DNA from: Pseudomonadota bacterium
GTDB lineage: Bacteria; Pseudomonadota; Alphaproteobacteria; Rhodobacterales; Rhodobacteraceae
Length of the DNA stretch: 48,045 bases
Assembly: GCA_021779835.1 (NCBI GenBank)
Contig: JAJXZX010000011.1
Span: forward strand, 1 to 48,045
Direction of reading: 5' to 3'
This document shows, piece after piece, positions 8,378 through 19,800 of this stretch. Made by a program: the position numbers and the translations under genes. Position 1 is the first letter of the stretch, and each line of letters opens with the position of its first letter. The notes beneath the pieces were generated by a model that was not told where the DNA came from, did not search any database, and saw only the letters and a program-made list of their open reading frames with translations.

Positions 8378-9315
8378 GACGCGGCGCTTGTCTTATCGCG
8401 TTGCTGGCGCTTTTGCCGTTGCGGGTCGCGGCGCTGACGTTCACCTTTCCGGAACCTGCCGCCACCACGGTTCAGACCTCCGAACCGATGGGCAATTACC
8501 GTATGCCGGTCGGCCCCTGGAAGGACGGTGCGATCCCGACGTTGAACGCAGAGGGCGTGGTGGAACAGCGGGTGTGGCGCATCGTTGGGCGGTCGTTGGG
8601 GACGCTACAGATCCTCAACGCGCTGCGCAGTCAGGTGACTGCAGCGGGCTTTACCGTTGCGTATGAATGCGAGACCGATGCCTGTGGCGGCTTTGATTTC
8701 CGTTATGGCACCGAGGTGCAGCCCGAACCGATGATGCACGTCGACCTTGGTGATTTCCGTTACCTTGCGGCGCGCCGGATAGTGGCGAGCAGTCCCGAAA
8801 TGCTGAGCCTGTTGGTGAGCCGCAGCGCCGACGCCGCCTATGTGCAGATGATACATGTCGGCGGCGCGCCTTCGGATGCGACCGATGTGACCGCACCGCA
8901 AACCGCCCCCGCGCCGGTGGCGCAGACCACGCCCACTGACGATTTTGTAACCCGACTGGAAAGCGGTGGATCGGTCGCGCTTGACGACCTGAAGTTTGGC
9001 AGCGGCTCGTCAGTGCTGGACCCTGGGCCCTATGAGTCGCTGACCGATCTGGCGACCTTTCTGAAGGCCAACCCGAAAAGCACCGTGGCTTTGGTCGGCC
9101 ATACCGATGCAGTTGGTGCGCTGGACGCCAATGTTGCGTTGTCGAAAAAGCGCGCCGCTTCGGTGGTGGATGCGTTGGTCAGTGATTATGGTGTGAACCG
9201 GTCGCAGTTGGACGCCGAGGGGGTGGGCTACCTTGCCCCCCGTGCGACCAATCTGACCGAGGCCGGGCGCACTGAAAACAGAAGGGTCGAGGTCATGTTG
9301 ACCTCGACCCAGTAA
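8374..9315 (+). CDS. OmpA-family periplasmic/outer-membrane protein
   Basis: A 313-residue exported protein. It has a signal peptide of about 20 residues (RRGACLIALLALLPLRVAA), a unique domain to about residue 190 with a Pro/Thr-rich linker (TAPQTAPAPVAQTTPTD), and then an OmpA C-terminal peptidoglycan-binding domain at 200-313. That domain shows the expected LKFGSGSSVL, VALVGHTDAVG, LSKKRAASVVDAL and RTENRRVEV landmarks, including the diaminopimelate-contacting Asp and Arg. It probably tethers to peptidoglycan. ATG 8374 overlaps the previous TGA, making this the last gene of a four-gene coupled operon. It is convergent with the LysR gene 28 bases away. Confidence 0.9.
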   Translation: MRRGACLIALLALLPLRVAALTFTFPEPAATTVQTSEPMGNYRMPVGPWKDGAIPTLNAEGVVEQRVWRIVGRSLGTLQILNALRSQVTAAGFTVAYECETDACGGFDFRYGTEVQPEPMMHVDLGDFRYLAARRIVASSPEMLSLLVSRSADAAYVQMIHVGGAPSDATDVTAPQTAPAPVAQTTPTDDFVTRLESGGSVALDDLKFGSGSSVLDPGPYESLTDLATFLKANPKSTVALVGHTDAVGALDANVALSKKRAASVVDALVSDYGVNRSQLDAEGVGYLAPRATNLTEAGRTENRRVEVMLTSTQ

Positions 9316-9343
9316 GCACCTCAGTCACGCGCAGTGGGGGAAA

Positions 9344-10249
9344 TCACCACGCGTCAGGACCCTTGTCAGCAAATTGCTTGGCAAGGAAATCAATGAAAGC
9401 CCGCACCTTGGGCTGGGTAAACCGGCCGGGCGGATAGACCGCGTAGATGCCCATCAGGTCCAACGGCAATTCCGGGATCGCCTCTTGCACCAGCCCCTCT
9501 TTCAGTGCGCCAGAATAGAGGAAGCTCGGAAGGTAGGCGATGCCAAGGCCAGAGATCGCCGCGTGCAGCAGGGATTGCCCGTCGTTCACCGTCAGCCAGC
9601 CAGCCGAGCGCACCTGACGCTTTTCGCCTGAGGGGGCGGTGATTTTCCAAACGTTGCCATTGGCTTGGTTGGAATAGTGCAACAGCTTGTGATCGTTGAG
9701 ATCGTCGATCTTCTCGGGCCGCCCGTATTTCTGGAAATAGCGCGGCGAGGCGATCATGCGTTTGGTTGTGTCGGTAAGCTTGCGGGCGCGCAGCGTGCTG
9801 TCCTCCAGCTCGCCAATGCGGATCGCCATGTCAAAGCCTTCGGAAATGAGCTCGACGTAGCGGTTGTTCAGCACCATGTTCACCGTGATGTCAGGATATT
9901 CCAGCAGGAACTCCCCCAACACGGGCGACAAAAGGTTGACGCCAAAGTCGGTGGCGACCGAGATCCGCAACAGGCCCGAGGGCGCGGTTTGCATTGATGT
10001 CACCAAAGCATCCGCTTCGCCTGCATCATTCAGCACGCGGCGCGCGCGGTCGTAGTAAGCAAGCCCGATTTCCGTTGGCGAAACGCGACGGGTCGTTCGG
10101 TTCAGCAGGCGGGCGCCAAGCCGCGCCTCGAGTGCCGACACATGCTTGGAAACGGCGGACTTCGAGATCCCCATCTTCTTCGCCGCGTCGGTAAATCCAC
10201 CCTGGTCCACAACCGTGGCGAAGGCTTCCATTTCCGTCAGTCTGTCCAT
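9344..10249 (-). CDS. LysR-family transcriptional regulator
   Basis: A 301-residue LysR protein with an N-terminal winged HTH (residues 1-60: MEAFATVVDQGGFTDAAKKM, SKSAVSKHVSALEARLGARL) and a C-terminal periplasmic-binding-like effector domain (about 90-300). It is closest in feel to the large CrgA/DsdC-like group common in proteobacteria. ATG 10249 follows AAAGGG. About 170 bases separate it from the 2,4-dienoyl-CoA reductase-like gene upstream on the same strand. That interval contains a small inverted repeat (10328-10341) which could be its own operator. Likely targets are itself and the neighbouring oxidoreductases; this is inference from position. Confidence 0.92.
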   Translation of the reverse strand: MDRLTEMEAFATVVDQGGFTDAAKKMGISKSAVSKHVSALEARLGARLLNRTTRRVSPTEIGLAYYDRARRVLNDAGEADALVTSMQTAPSGLLRISVATDFGVNLLSPVLGEFLLEYPDITVNMVLNNRYVELISEGFDMAIRIGELEDSTLRARKLTDTTKRMIASPRYFQKYGRPEKIDDLNDHKLLHYSNQANGNVWKITAPSGEKRQVRSAGWLTVNDGQSLLHAAISGLGIAYLPSFLYSGALKEGLVQEAIPELPLDLMGIYAVYPPGRFTQPKVRAFIDFLAKQFADKGPDAW

Positions 10250-10418
10250 TGTGCACCCTTTGAATACTCGGCACGTCTGAACCCGTTATTGCGGTCAATT
10301 CAGGCAAGAATGCGGAGTGGGGTGGACAATACTGGGGTATTCTTGGGCTTCGTTAACGGGATCGCACCAAACGATTTTGCTGGAAGGCTGCGGTTATTGC
10401 ATAAACTTCTGTTAATGC
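10250..10418. promoter_or_regulatory. LysR upstream region with AATAC-N4-GTATT dyad
   Basis: A non-coding interval between the LysR start and the end of the flavoenzyme gene. At 10328-10341 there is a perfect short dyad, AATAC-TGGG-GTATT, about 80 bases upstream of the LysR start. LysR proteins usually bind an interrupted dyad of the T-N11-A kind in this position, so it is a plausible autoregulatory operator. The assignment is inference. Confidence 0.35.
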
Positions 10419-12491
<2,073 letters not shown>

Positions 12492-12579
12492 TCACCCTCA
12501 ACCTTGCGTCACGGCCAAGTTGTTCCGGGCTTGTGAGCCTGCACTCTGCTGCCTAACGTGGTGCGCGAGGAGAACCACA

Positions 12580-14172
12580 ATGTCAGACTGGGATTACATC
12601 ATCGTCGGCGCGGGATCCGCAGGTTGCGTTCTGGCCAACCGTTTGTCCGAAGACCCCAAAAACCGCGTTTTATTGCTGGAGGCCGGGGGCCGCGACACCT
12701 ACGCCTGGATCCATATCCCCATCGGCTATCTTTACTGCATCGGCAATCCGCGCACCGACTGGATGTTCCGCACCGCACCAGAGCCCAACCTTGGCGGCCG
12801 CGCCCTGCTTTACCCGCGTGGGCGTGTGTTGGGTGGCTGCTCTTCGATCAATGGAATGCTTTACCTGCGCGGCCAATCCGCCGACTACGACCATTGGCGC
12901 CAGATGGGCAACGCCGGTTGGGGCTGGGATGATGTGCTGCCCTACTTCAAGAAATCCGAAAGCTATTTTGGGGGCGAAAGCGCACTGCACGGCGGCAGCG
13001 GTGAATGGCGCGTCGAAGAGCAGCGCCTGCGCTGGGATATTCTCGACGACTTTGCCCGCGCGGCCAATGCAGCAGGCATTCCGCCCACTGAGGATTTCAA
13101 CACCGGCGACAACGAAGGTGTCAGCTATTTCAAGGTGAACCAGCGCAAAGGCTGGCGCTGGAATACCGCCAAAGCGTTTCTGCGGCCTGCGAAAAGCCGC
13201 GCCAACCTGCGGGTGGAAACCGGGGCGCAGGCGGAACGCATCCTGCTGGACGGTCGCCGCGCTGTCGGCGTGCGCTATCGCCAGAACGGTGCGAGTGTTG
13301 AGGCCCGCACCCAGGGTGAGGTCATTCTTGCCGCCGGTGCCATCGGCTCGCCACAGTTGTTGCAGCTTTCCGGCATTGGCCCCGCCGCGCTGTTGCAAAA
13401 GCATGGCATCGAGGTTGCGCTGGACGCGCCGGAGGTGGGCGAGAACCTGCAAGATCACCTGCAAATCCGCTGCGCCTTCAAGGTGCAGGGGGCCAAGACG
13501 CTGAACACGCTGGCGAGCTCGCTGGTGGGCAAGGCCAAGATCGGCCTGGAATATGCGCTGACCCGCTCTGGCCCGATGTCGATGGCGCCCAGCCAACTTG
13601 GGGCATTTACCCGCTCGACCCCCGACAAGGCGACGCCCGACCTAGAGTATCACGTTCAGCCGCTTAGCCTCGACGCGTTCGGCGAGGATCTCCACGGCTA
13701 TGACGCCATCACCGCGTCTGTTTGCAATCTGCGCCCCGAGTCACGCGGGCATGTCCATATCACCACACCCGATCCGACTGCCGCGCCAGAGATCGCGCCG
13801 AATTACCTGTCAACCGCCGCCGACCGAGTGACCGCGGCGCGATCCATCCGCATCACGCGCAACATCATGGCGCAGGAACCTATGGCGAAATACCGCCCCA
13901 CCGAGTTTCGCCCGGGGCCGGAGGCGCAATCCGACGATGATCTTGCCCTTGCTGCGGGCCGCGTCGGCACCACGATCTTTCACCCGGTCGGCACCGCCCG
14001 CATGGGGACCGATCTCGGCGCGGTGGTTGACCCGTCGCTGCGCGTCAACGGCATTGCTGGCTTGCGCGTGATAGACGCCAGCGTGATGCCGACGATTACC
14101 AGTGGCAATACCAACTCTCCCACCATCATGATTGCAGAGAAGGGCGCGGCGATGATCCTTGGGCGCGGCTAG
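12580..14172 (+). CDS. GMC-family FAD-dependent oxidoreductase (choline/alcohol dehydrogenase-like)
   Basis: A 530-residue flavoprotein. Its N-terminal FAD motif is [17 protein letters not shown] (residues 5-21). GMC signature 1 is around residues 80-105 ([20 protein letters not shown]), signature 2 is [16 protein letters not shown], and the C-terminal active-site region contains HPVGTARMG with the catalytic-type His and later [16 protein letters not shown] with the partner Asn. Members oxidise choline or primary alcohols to aldehydes; the substrate cannot be fixed here and the betaine genes are not adjacent. The start at ATG 12580 is supported by GAGGAG nine bases upstream and by the immediate FAD motif; the longer frame upstream overlaps the divergent gene. 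Confidence 0.92.
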   Translation: MSDWDYIIVGAGSAGCVLANRLSEDPKNRVLLLEAGGRDTYAWIHIPIGYLYCIGNPRTDWMFRTAPEPNLGGRALLYPRGRVLGGCSSINGMLYLRGQSADYDHWRQMGNAGWGWDDVLPYFKKSESYFGGESALHGGSGEWRVEEQRLRWDILDDFARAANAAGIPPTEDFNTGDNEGVSYFKVNQRKGWRWNTAKAFLRPAKSRANLRVETGAQAERILLDGRRAVGVRYRQNGASVEARTQGEVILAAGAIGSPQLLQLSGIGPAALLQKHGIEVALDAPEVGENLQDHLQIRCAFKVQGAKTLNTLASSLVGKAKIGLEYALTRSGPMSMAPSQLGAFTRSTPDKATPDLEYHVQPLSLDAFGEDLHGYDAITASVCNLRPESRGHVHITTPDPTAAPEIAPNYLSTAADRVTAARSIRITRNIMAQEPMAKYRPTEFRPGPEAQSDDDLALAAGRVGTTIFHPVGTARMGTDLGAVVDPSLRVNGIAGLRVIDASVMPTITSGNTNSPTIMIAEKGAAMILGRG

Positions 14173-14185
14173 GGAGGGTCGCGCC

Positions 14186-14569
14186 TTACGCCATGGTTTC
14201 AAGACAATGGCGACGAAACGCGCGTTTGAGCATGTCCAGTTCCGCGCGCAGCAGGTCAACCTCGGCGCGGATGTCGTCCTCTAGCGGCGCGCCGGTGACG
14301 ATGCAAAAGCTCCCCAGTCGCGCGCCGCTGCGCCCGTCAGAGATCAGCACGGTCTGAACCCCCTCGCTTAGTGCCGAGGTCGGGATAGGTATCTGCAAGG
14401 TCCAAAGGTCACGCGCTCCGCTTTCGGCGGTCAGGTTTACACCCGGCACCGGTTGGTCAAGATGCGTTACCAGCACTTCGGGGCGGGCCTGCGATCCGCC
14501 CGGCACCACCAGCTTACCGCTCCATATGCCAGAGTGGATGCGGTCCTTGGTCAGCGTCATGGTCGTCAT
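14186..14569 (-). CDS. uncharacterised protein (127 aa)
   Basis: A 127-residue soluble protein with no recognised domain. Residues 10-95 look beta-rich (HSGIWSGKLVV, LWTLQIPIP, VQTVLISDG, RLGSFCIVTG), and the C-terminal 30 residues form a heptad-like helix (DIRAEVDLLRAELDMLKRAF) that could mediate oligomerisation. The ATG at 14569 has AAGGAG six bases upstream. It lies 10 bases after the DUF6478-like gene in the same direction, so the two are probably one transcription unit. It ends 13 bases from the convergent GMC gene. No function is proposed. Confidence 0.75.
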   Translation of the reverse strand: MTTMTLTKDRIHSGIWSGKLVVPGGSQARPEVLVTHLDQPVPGVNLTAESGARDLWTLQIPIPTSALSEGVQTVLISDGRSGARLGSFCIVTGAPLEDDIRAEVDLLRAELDMLKRAFRRHCLETMA

Positions 14570-14579
14570 CGCAATCTCC

Positions 14580-15353
14580 TTACAGGTCGGCGCGCGGGCG
14601 ACGGCAGAAAGTGACGTCGTGCAGGGTGATCTGGTTCATCTCTGGCCCCTCAAAGATCAGGTCGACCCACATCCGCTCCACCCGTTTTTCGTTCATTTTG
14701 GTATAGGCGAGGTCAAATTCGACCATCACCTCCTTCGATGTCAGCGGCAATTCCCGCACGATCTGTTCAATGTTCGGCCCGTGTTTGACATTCAGTCGCG
14801 CAAAAATCTCCAGCGGCTTTTCCGTCTCGATGATCGTATCAAGGCGGATCAAATGCTTCAGCCGCAGTCCCTCCACCGCATCGGGGGGCAGATCCACCAC
14901 CAGCGAGAGAAAGCTGCCGTCAAACCGGAACACGTCCATGCGCAGGGCAAAGGGCGCCAGATCCTCTTCGCGCGTGTTGCGCAGCTGGCGCAGGGTCAGC
15001 TCGCTCACCAGACAATCGTGGAACACGGTCGTGCCCTCGCGGATCACCGTTTTGGTCTGCACCGACGCCATACCGGGTGTGGGCATCGGCCCACGCCAAG
15101 GATCGGGACGCCACCACCAATCAGCCGAGGCCGGGCGGTGCATGGCATTCGAGCCGATCAGCGGTAGCGCCAGCCGTCCCTCTGCCACATGCAGGGCCCT
15201 GTCGATTTGCCGTTTCAGCGCGCGCGCATTTGTACGCACCGTCCGCAATGACACCATGTCGAGGTGATCTACACGATCCGCTAGTTCCGTCCAGCGCCGC
15301 AAGGCACGGCGCTGAAGCAGTTGATCCAGTGCCCCTCCAACCTTCTTCACCAT
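14580..15353 (-). CDS. uncharacterised protein, probably DUF6478 family
   Basis: A 257-residue soluble protein seen mainly in Rhodobacterales; the DUF6478 label is from memory and unverified. A basic helical N-terminus (ALDQLLQRRALRRWTELADRV) leads to ADWWWRPDPWRGPMP. A beta-rich region follows, including TVFHDCLVSELTLRQLRN and FRFDGSFLSLVVDLP, and the protein closes with RVERMWVDLIFEGPEMNQI. The ATG at 15353 (residue 8 of the longest frame) is chosen because AGGG precedes it; the upstream ATG at 15374 cannot be excluded. It is co-directional with the 127-residue gene downstream. Function is unknown. Confidence 0.75.
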   Translation of the reverse strand: MVKKVGGALDQLLQRRALRRWTELADRVDHLDMVSLRTVRTNARALKRQIDRALHVAEGRLALPLIGSNAMHRPASADWWWRPDPWRGPMPTPGMASVQTKTVIREGTTVFHDCLVSELTLRQLRNTREEDLAPFALRMDVFRFDGSFLSLVVDLPPDAVEGLRLKHLIRLDTIIETEKPLEIFARLNVKHGPNIEQIVRELPLTSKEVMVEFDLAYTKMNEKRVERMWVDLIFEGPEMNQITLHDVTFCRRPRADL

Positions 15354-15442
15354 TATCGCCCTGCAATCATTCACGTTTCGAAAACAATCATGCCGACTGT
15401 TTCCGGATTAGGGCCGATTATGGTCGGGAATCTGTTAATACT

Positions 15443-15469
15443 CCACCCTGAAAAGCCGTTTTAGGGTGG
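15443..15469 (-). terminator. hairpin downstream of the lipoprotein gene
   Basis: CCACCCT and AGGGTGG pair over seven bases, and AAAA/TTTT extends the stem around a GCCG loop with one bulge. It begins just past the lipoprotein stop at 15476. The following minus-strand bases (AGTATTAAC) are not a good U tract, so it may act mainly as a 3' stabiliser or a weak terminator for the ilvD-lipoprotein transcript. Confidence 0.5.
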
Positions 15470-15475
15470 GTTTGC

Positions 15476-16123
15476 TTAGCCTGTTGGCCCCGCCCCCGCT
15501 TGCTGCGAAGCCGCGCGCGTTTGTTGCACGAACGCCTGCAAGGTCGACAGCGCCGCGCGATCGGTGAAGGGCGCTTGTGGCACCCCCATAACGCTCAGCG
15601 TTACGATATGCCCGTTTAGATCAAAGAGCGCGCGCCAGTAATCGGGCGAGACTGATTGCCCTGGAAACGCGCTGACGTCGCGCGCATGGATCATGAATAC
15701 ACCGTTGCGCACACCAGAGCTAAGCACCTTCACCGTTTCGGCTTTTCCCGACCGGCTGAGCGCCGCACGGCCTTGTGGTGCGCGGAAGAACGCCGCAAGC
15801 TTTGCTTCGTTGCCAGAAATCGACGCGCCATGCGACCCGGCAGACACGGCTGCGGTCAGCACCGCACGGATCGTCGGATGACCAGCTTGCGCTGATTGCG
15901 CGATGGACGCGCAACTGCCCAACAGGACAAACGAGCTTGTGGCGTTATCGTGGCTGGCGTCTGGGTCAACGCAAAAGCCGGTGGGGCCGGCGATAACTAC
16001 TGCGCCCTCTGCGACGCTCATCGTTTGCGGCGCATTGAGCATCGCGTCACATCCCCCCAATGCCAAAATCATCAGGGCGGTAGCGACGCCAAATACGCGC
16101 GCCTTACTGATCCATGTAAACAT
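15476..16123 (-). CDS. putative lipoprotein overlapping ilvD
   Basis: A 215-residue exported protein. Starting at ATG 16123 it has a basic N-terminus, a hydrophobic core ([15 protein letters not shown]) and a lipobox LGGC at residues ~23-26, so it should be lipid-anchored. The rest is a compact domain with two further cysteines (FCVDPDAS and [12 protein letters not shown]) that could form a disulfide, and a conserved-looking [21 protein letters not shown] end. No known family is recognised. The start lies inside ilvD, overlapping its last 20 bases, so the two genes are likely translated in sequence. The longer frame to 16285 is an ilvD shadow. Confidence 0.8.
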   Translation of the reverse strand: MFTWISKARVFGVATALMILALGGCDAMLNAPQTMSVAEGAVVIAGPTGFCVDPDASHDNATSSFVLLGSCASIAQSAQAGHPTIRAVLTAAVSAGSHGASISGNEAKLAAFFRAPQGRAALSRSGKAETVKVLSSGVRNGVFMIHARDVSAFPGQSVSPDYWRALFDLNGHIVTLSVMGVPQAPFTDRAALSTLQAFVQQTRAASQQAGAGPTG

Positions 16124-17630
16124 GCCGTTCCGCCTTTGCTCCCGGGTGGGTAACCGCGCCTTGCCGGGTTGGGCCAACCAGCTGGGCGTATTTCCACAGC
16201 GCGCCCGAGGCATACTGCGTCTGGCGCGGCCCCGGCCATGCTGCCTTGCGTGCGGCGAGTTCTGCGTCGGCCAGATCGACCGCAATCGTCCCGCGCACGG
16301 CGTCTAGCGTGATGATGTCGCCGTCCCGCAGCAGGGCGATCGGGCCACCGTGCGCCGCCTCTGGCCCGACGTGCCCGACGCAAAAGCCGCGCGTCGCACC
16401 TGAAAACCGCCCATCGGTGATCAAGGCCACCTTCTTTCCCATACCCGGCCCACCTGCGGGGCCTTCGTTGCGGATTACGATCACGTCGCCTTCCGCATAG
16501 CGGCGGGTATGCACGGCAGCAAAGGCATCCTCCTCACATTCGTAAACCCGCGCCGGTCCGATAATTACCTGTTCTGCCGCGCTCATCCCCGCGACCTTCA
16601 CGACAGCCCCATCCGGGGCGAGGTTGCCCTTCAGCCCCACCACACCGCCTGCGTCATACAAGTCCTTGGCCACATATTCGCCACCGGGCCGCAGGTTAAC
16701 GAAATAGGGGATATCGCGGAAAATATCGCACACGTCGAACAGGTCGAAATCAATCCCCGCCTCATGCGCGATCGCGGGCAGATGCAGCCCGCCATTGGTC
16801 GAGCCGCCGGTGCAGGCCACCACCCGCGCCGCATTTTCCAGCGCCTTGCGCGTCACGATATCGCGGGCGCGGATGTTCTTTTCGATCAGGTTCATCACGG
16901 CAACACCCGAGGCGGTGCCATACTGATCCCGGCTTTCATAAGGCGCGGGCGCGCCAGAGGAATTCGGTAGGGCAAGGCCGATCGCCTCTGACACGCAGGC
17001 CATGGTGTTCGCGGTATATTGCCCGCCGCAAGCCCCGGCGCTCGGGCAGGCCACGCGCTCCAGTATGGCAAGCTCGGCGTCTGACATCTTGCCCGCCTGA
17101 TGTTGGCCCACCGCCTCGAACACGTCCTGCACCACTACGTCGCGCCCGTTGTGCCGCCCCGGCAGAATCGAGCCGCCGTAGATGAACACCGACGGAACGT
17201 TCAGCCGCACCATCGCCATCATCATCCCGGGCAGGCTTTTGTCACATCCTGCAAGGCCAACCAGCGCGTCATAACAATGCCCGCGCATCGTCAGCTCGAC
17301 GGTGTCTGCAATCGCATCCCGCGACGCGAGAGAGGACCGCATCCCTTCGTGCCCCATGGCAATGCCATCTGTGACGGTGATCGTGGTAAACTCACGCGGG
17401 GTGCCTCCACTGACTTTCACGCCCTGCTTCACCGCCTGTGCTTGTCGGTTCAGCGAGATATTGCAGGGCGCCGCCTCGTTCCAACAGGTGACAATGCCGA
17501 CCCATGGCTGATGAATCTCTTCGTCGGAAATCCCCATCGCGTAAAAGAAAGACCGGTTTGGCGCGCGTTCTGGTCCTTCGGTCACGTGGCGACTTGGCAA
17601 TTTCGACTTATCGAAACGGGCATTTGTCAC
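16104..17630 (-). CDS. ilvD: dihydroxy-acid dehydratase with two apparent in-frame deletions
   Basis: IlvD dehydrates dihydroxy-acids in valine, leucine and isoleucine synthesis using an Fe-S cluster and Mg2+. Cluster cysteines ([34 protein letters not shown]) and the second family signature [15 protein letters not shown] are present. The GTG at 17630 with GGAGG eight bases upstream is the likely start. The product is 508 residues, about 70 short of the family. After KDLYDAGG the protein jumps straight to [12 protein letters not shown], lacking the ~50 residues normally between them. After GGPGM it jumps to [10 protein letters not shown], lacking the ~15 residues (x-EML...) that normally include a Glu taken as an Mg ligand. 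Both gaps are in frame. Activity is doubtful. Confidence 0.9.
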   Translation of the reverse strand: MTNARFDKSKLPSRHVTEGPERAPNRSFFYAMGISDEEIHQPWVGIVTCWNEAAPCNISLNRQAQAVKQGVKVSGGTPREFTTITVTDGIAMGHEGMRSSLASRDAIADTVELTMRGHCYDALVGLAGCDKSLPGMMMAMVRLNVPSVFIYGGSILPGRHNGRDVVVQDVFEAVGQHQAGKMSDAELAILERVACPSAGACGGQYTANTMACVSEAIGLALPNSSGAPAPYESRDQYGTASGVAVMNLIEKNIRARDIVTRKALENAARVVACTGGSTNGGLHLPAIAHEAGIDFDLFDVCDIFRDIPYFVNLRPGGEYVAKDLYDAGGVVGLKGNLAPDGAVVKVAGMSAAEQVIIGPARVYECEEDAFAAVHTRRYAEGDVIVIRNEGPAGGPGMGKKVALITDGRFSGATRGFCVGHVGPEAAHGGPIALLRDGDIITLDAVRGTIAVDLADAELAARKAAWPGPRQTQYASGALWKYAQLVGPTRQGAVTHPGAKAERHVYMDQ

Positions 17631-17720
17631 GGATCCATCCTCCGGTGTCACTGGTCAGGAACCGGAATAACGGCGACAGGGCATTGGCACAAGTCGCATG
17701 GCCGTGACTGTCAAGCGCGT

Positions 17721-18305
17721 TCAACCCGCCGTGCGTCGCCTGCGCCCGGCCCAGATCAGCAGGCCAAGCCCCGAGCCCAGCAGCGGCAGTCCTGCCGGAA
17801 GGGGGATCGGTGCGGGCAAGGGTGCCAACGAGAATAAAAGGTTCGCCGTAATTGTGCTGCCAGCCCGGAACGTCTGACCCGCAAAGTTGAACATCACGGT
17901 GTTACTCGCCAACGAAACCACTCCGGGGACCTGCCCGACCTGTGTTGCGGAAGTGATCGTTTGCGTAATTCCTTTGATGCTCAGCCCGTTGAAGGTGGCG
18001 GGCGTGAAAACCAGGTTTTGCAAAAACGTCACCACGATCGACGACTTTTGCACGCTCACGGTGAAATATTGTGTGGCGTTTCGCGATGCACTGGACTTCG
18101 CGGTCACCAGGTCCGAATTTCCATTGGACACTTTGACGGTGGCGGGGAGCCCGTAAAATCCAGTGTAAGGTGAGGTTTTGGTCGGGAAGAGGTAGTTGAT
18201 CGTGACCGTGTCGCCCAACATCGTTATCGCCGCAGCCGGCCTTGCCGCAAACAGCGCTGCCGCCAGCAGCGCCAGCGTTAAATATCGGATCAGTCTGCCC
18301 ACCAT
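17721..18305 (-). CDS. VPLPA-CTERM-type sorting-domain protein
   Basis: A 194-residue exported protein. It starts at ATG 18305, with GAGG upstream, and has a signal peptide (VGRLIRYLTLALLAAALFAA, then ARPAAA). A beta-rich, Ser/Thr-rich central domain of about 130 residues contains no cysteines. The C-terminus is tripartite: a short PIPLPAGLPLL motif, a hydrophobic helix (LGSGLGLLIWAG) and a basic tail (RRRR). This is the layout of PEP-CTERM/VPLPA-CTERM proteins, which exosortase-type enzymes process and export with exopolysaccharide. No exosortase is in the window. The divergent glycosyltransferase gene 280 bases away fits an envelope or matrix theme. The central domain is not recognised. Confidence 0.8.
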   Translation of the reverse strand: MVGRLIRYLTLALLAAALFAARPAAAITMLGDTVTINYLFPTKTSPYTGFYGLPATVKVSNGNSDLVTAKSSASRNATQYFTVSVQKSSIVVTFLQNLVFTPATFNGLSIKGITQTITSATQVGQVPGVVSLASNTVMFNFAGQTFRAGSTITANLLFSLAPLPAPIPLPAGLPLLGSGLGLLIWAGRRRRTAG

Positions 18306-18585
18306 CTTCGCCTCAGAACTCGCGCTATTTTGCACGTTAACTCATTCCCACACACGTCCTTGTATCGCTAAATGATGGCGAAAGAATGGAATTCTGATCG
18401 CGCCGGAAAATCGTTTGGGCGGTGCGGGAATGCGCGCACTTACGATAAGCCCGTAACCCGCTCACAATGCCGTCTGGACAAGCCCTCGTGGCACAGACCA
18501 TTGTGGGGCAAGCCGCGAAGTAACGCGGGCGACAGGTATAAGAGCGTTGTGATGAGCGCCATACGAGCAGACTTGGGGGCCAGTC

Positions 18586-19800
18586 TTGGCAGATGAAAAC
18601 AAGATCACGCCGCGCCGCGTGCTGATCGTGGTCGAAAACCTGCCGGTTCCGCTCGACCGCCGCGTTTGGCTGGAGGCGACGACATTGGTGGCGCATGGCT
18701 ATCAGGTCAGCGTCATTTGTCCCACGGGGCGCGGCTGGACCGCCCCTTATGAGGAAATCGAAGGTGTTCACATCTATCGCTACCCCGAGCCGCACGAGGC
18801 ACATTCGGGGGCGCTCGCTTATGCCCGCGAATACGGGGCCGCTCTTTGGCACATGTTCCGCTTGGCAAAGGTGGTGCGGCGCGAGCGGGGCTTTGATGTC
18901 ATTCAGGGCTGCAACCCGCCTGATCTGATCTTTCTGTTAGCGTGGCGTTATCGACGCGCAGGGGTGCGTTACCTGTTTGACCATCACGATGTGAGCCCGG
19001 AGTTGTTCGTGGCCAAGTTCGGCCGACGCGGGGTGTTTTATCGGATGATGTTGTGGTGGGAGCGGATGAGCTTTGCCGCCGCGGCCGTCTCGATTGCGAC
19101 GAACGCAAGTTTCCGGCGTATTGCCGTGACTCGCGGGGCAATGGCGGAAGCAGATGTTTTCACCGTGCGCTCGGCCCCGAAAGTGGAGAAGTTCGAGATC
19201 CGGCCGCCTGACCCGGCTTACCGCAAGGGTGCGAAAACCGTGCTGGGTTATGTCGGCGTGATCGGGCAGCAAGAGGGCATGGATCTGTTGGTGGCGGCGG
19301 TCGATATCCTTGTGCGCGAGTTGGGGCACTCGGATTTGCGGGCTGTGATCGTGGGGTTCGGGCCGCACCTGCCGGAGGTCGAGCGGGACGTCGCGGCGCG
19401 GGGGTTGCAGGATCATTTTACCTTCACCGGGGCCTTGTATGGCGAGGACCTGCTGGCGGCGCTGAATAGCTGCGATATCGGTGTCAGTCCGGACCCGAAG
19501 AACGCGATGAACGATATCTCTACCATGAACAAGGTCATGGAATACATGACGCTGGAAAAGCCGGTGGTTCAGTTTGACCTGACCGAGGGGCGCGCTTCGG
19601 CCGGGGAGGCGTCGCTTTACGCAGCGGCAAATGATCCGGCGGATTTTGCGGCGAAAATCGACTGGCTGATCACACATCCGGACGACGCAAAACGGATGGG
19701 AAAGATCGGGCGGGCGCGGGTTTTTGAGGCGCTGTCGTGGGAGCATTCTGTGCCGAATTTGTTGGCGGCCTACGAGCGGATTTTCACGACGACGGTATAG
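18586..19800 (+). CDS. family 4 glycosyltransferase
   Basis: A 404-residue GT-B enzyme transferring a sugar from an activated donor during exopolysaccharide or lipopolysaccharide assembly at the cytoplasmic face. The N-terminal acceptor domain opens with RRVLIVVENLPVPLDRRVWLE, and the C-terminal donor domain includes LGYVGVIGQQEGMDLLVAA, VGFGPHLPEVE and the nucleotide-binding stretch GVSPDPKNAMNDISTMNKVM, where the E-x7-E position of GT4 enzymes is only loosely kept. The start is TTG at 18586-18588, after GGGGG; no in-frame ATG lies between it and the upstream stop. It may serve the same envelope pathway as the divergent VPLPA-CTERM gene. Donor and acceptor are unknown. Confidence 0.88.
   Translation: MADENKITPRRVLIVVENLPVPLDRRVWLEATTLVAHGYQVSVICPTGRGWTAPYEEIEGVHIYRYPEPHEAHSGALAYAREYGAALWHMFRLAKVVRRERGFDVIQGCNPPDLIFLLAWRYRRAGVRYLFDHHDVSPELFVAKFGRRGVFYRMMLWWERMSFAAAAVSIATNASFRRIAVTRGAMAEADVFTVRSAPKVEKFEIRPPDPAYRKGAKTVLGYVGVIGQQEGMDLLVAAVDILVRELGHSDLRAVIVGFGPHLPEVERDVAARGLQDHFTFTGALYGEDLLAALNSCDIGVSPDPKNAMNDISTMNKVMEYMTLEKPVVQFDLTEGRASAGEASLYAAANDPADFAAKIDWLITHPDDAKRMGKIGRARVFEALSWEHSVPNLLAAYERIFTTTV

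Noticed and set aside
12670..13596. 308-codon minus-strand frame within the GMC oxidoreductase
   Set aside because: Antisense shadow of a clearly conserved enzyme.
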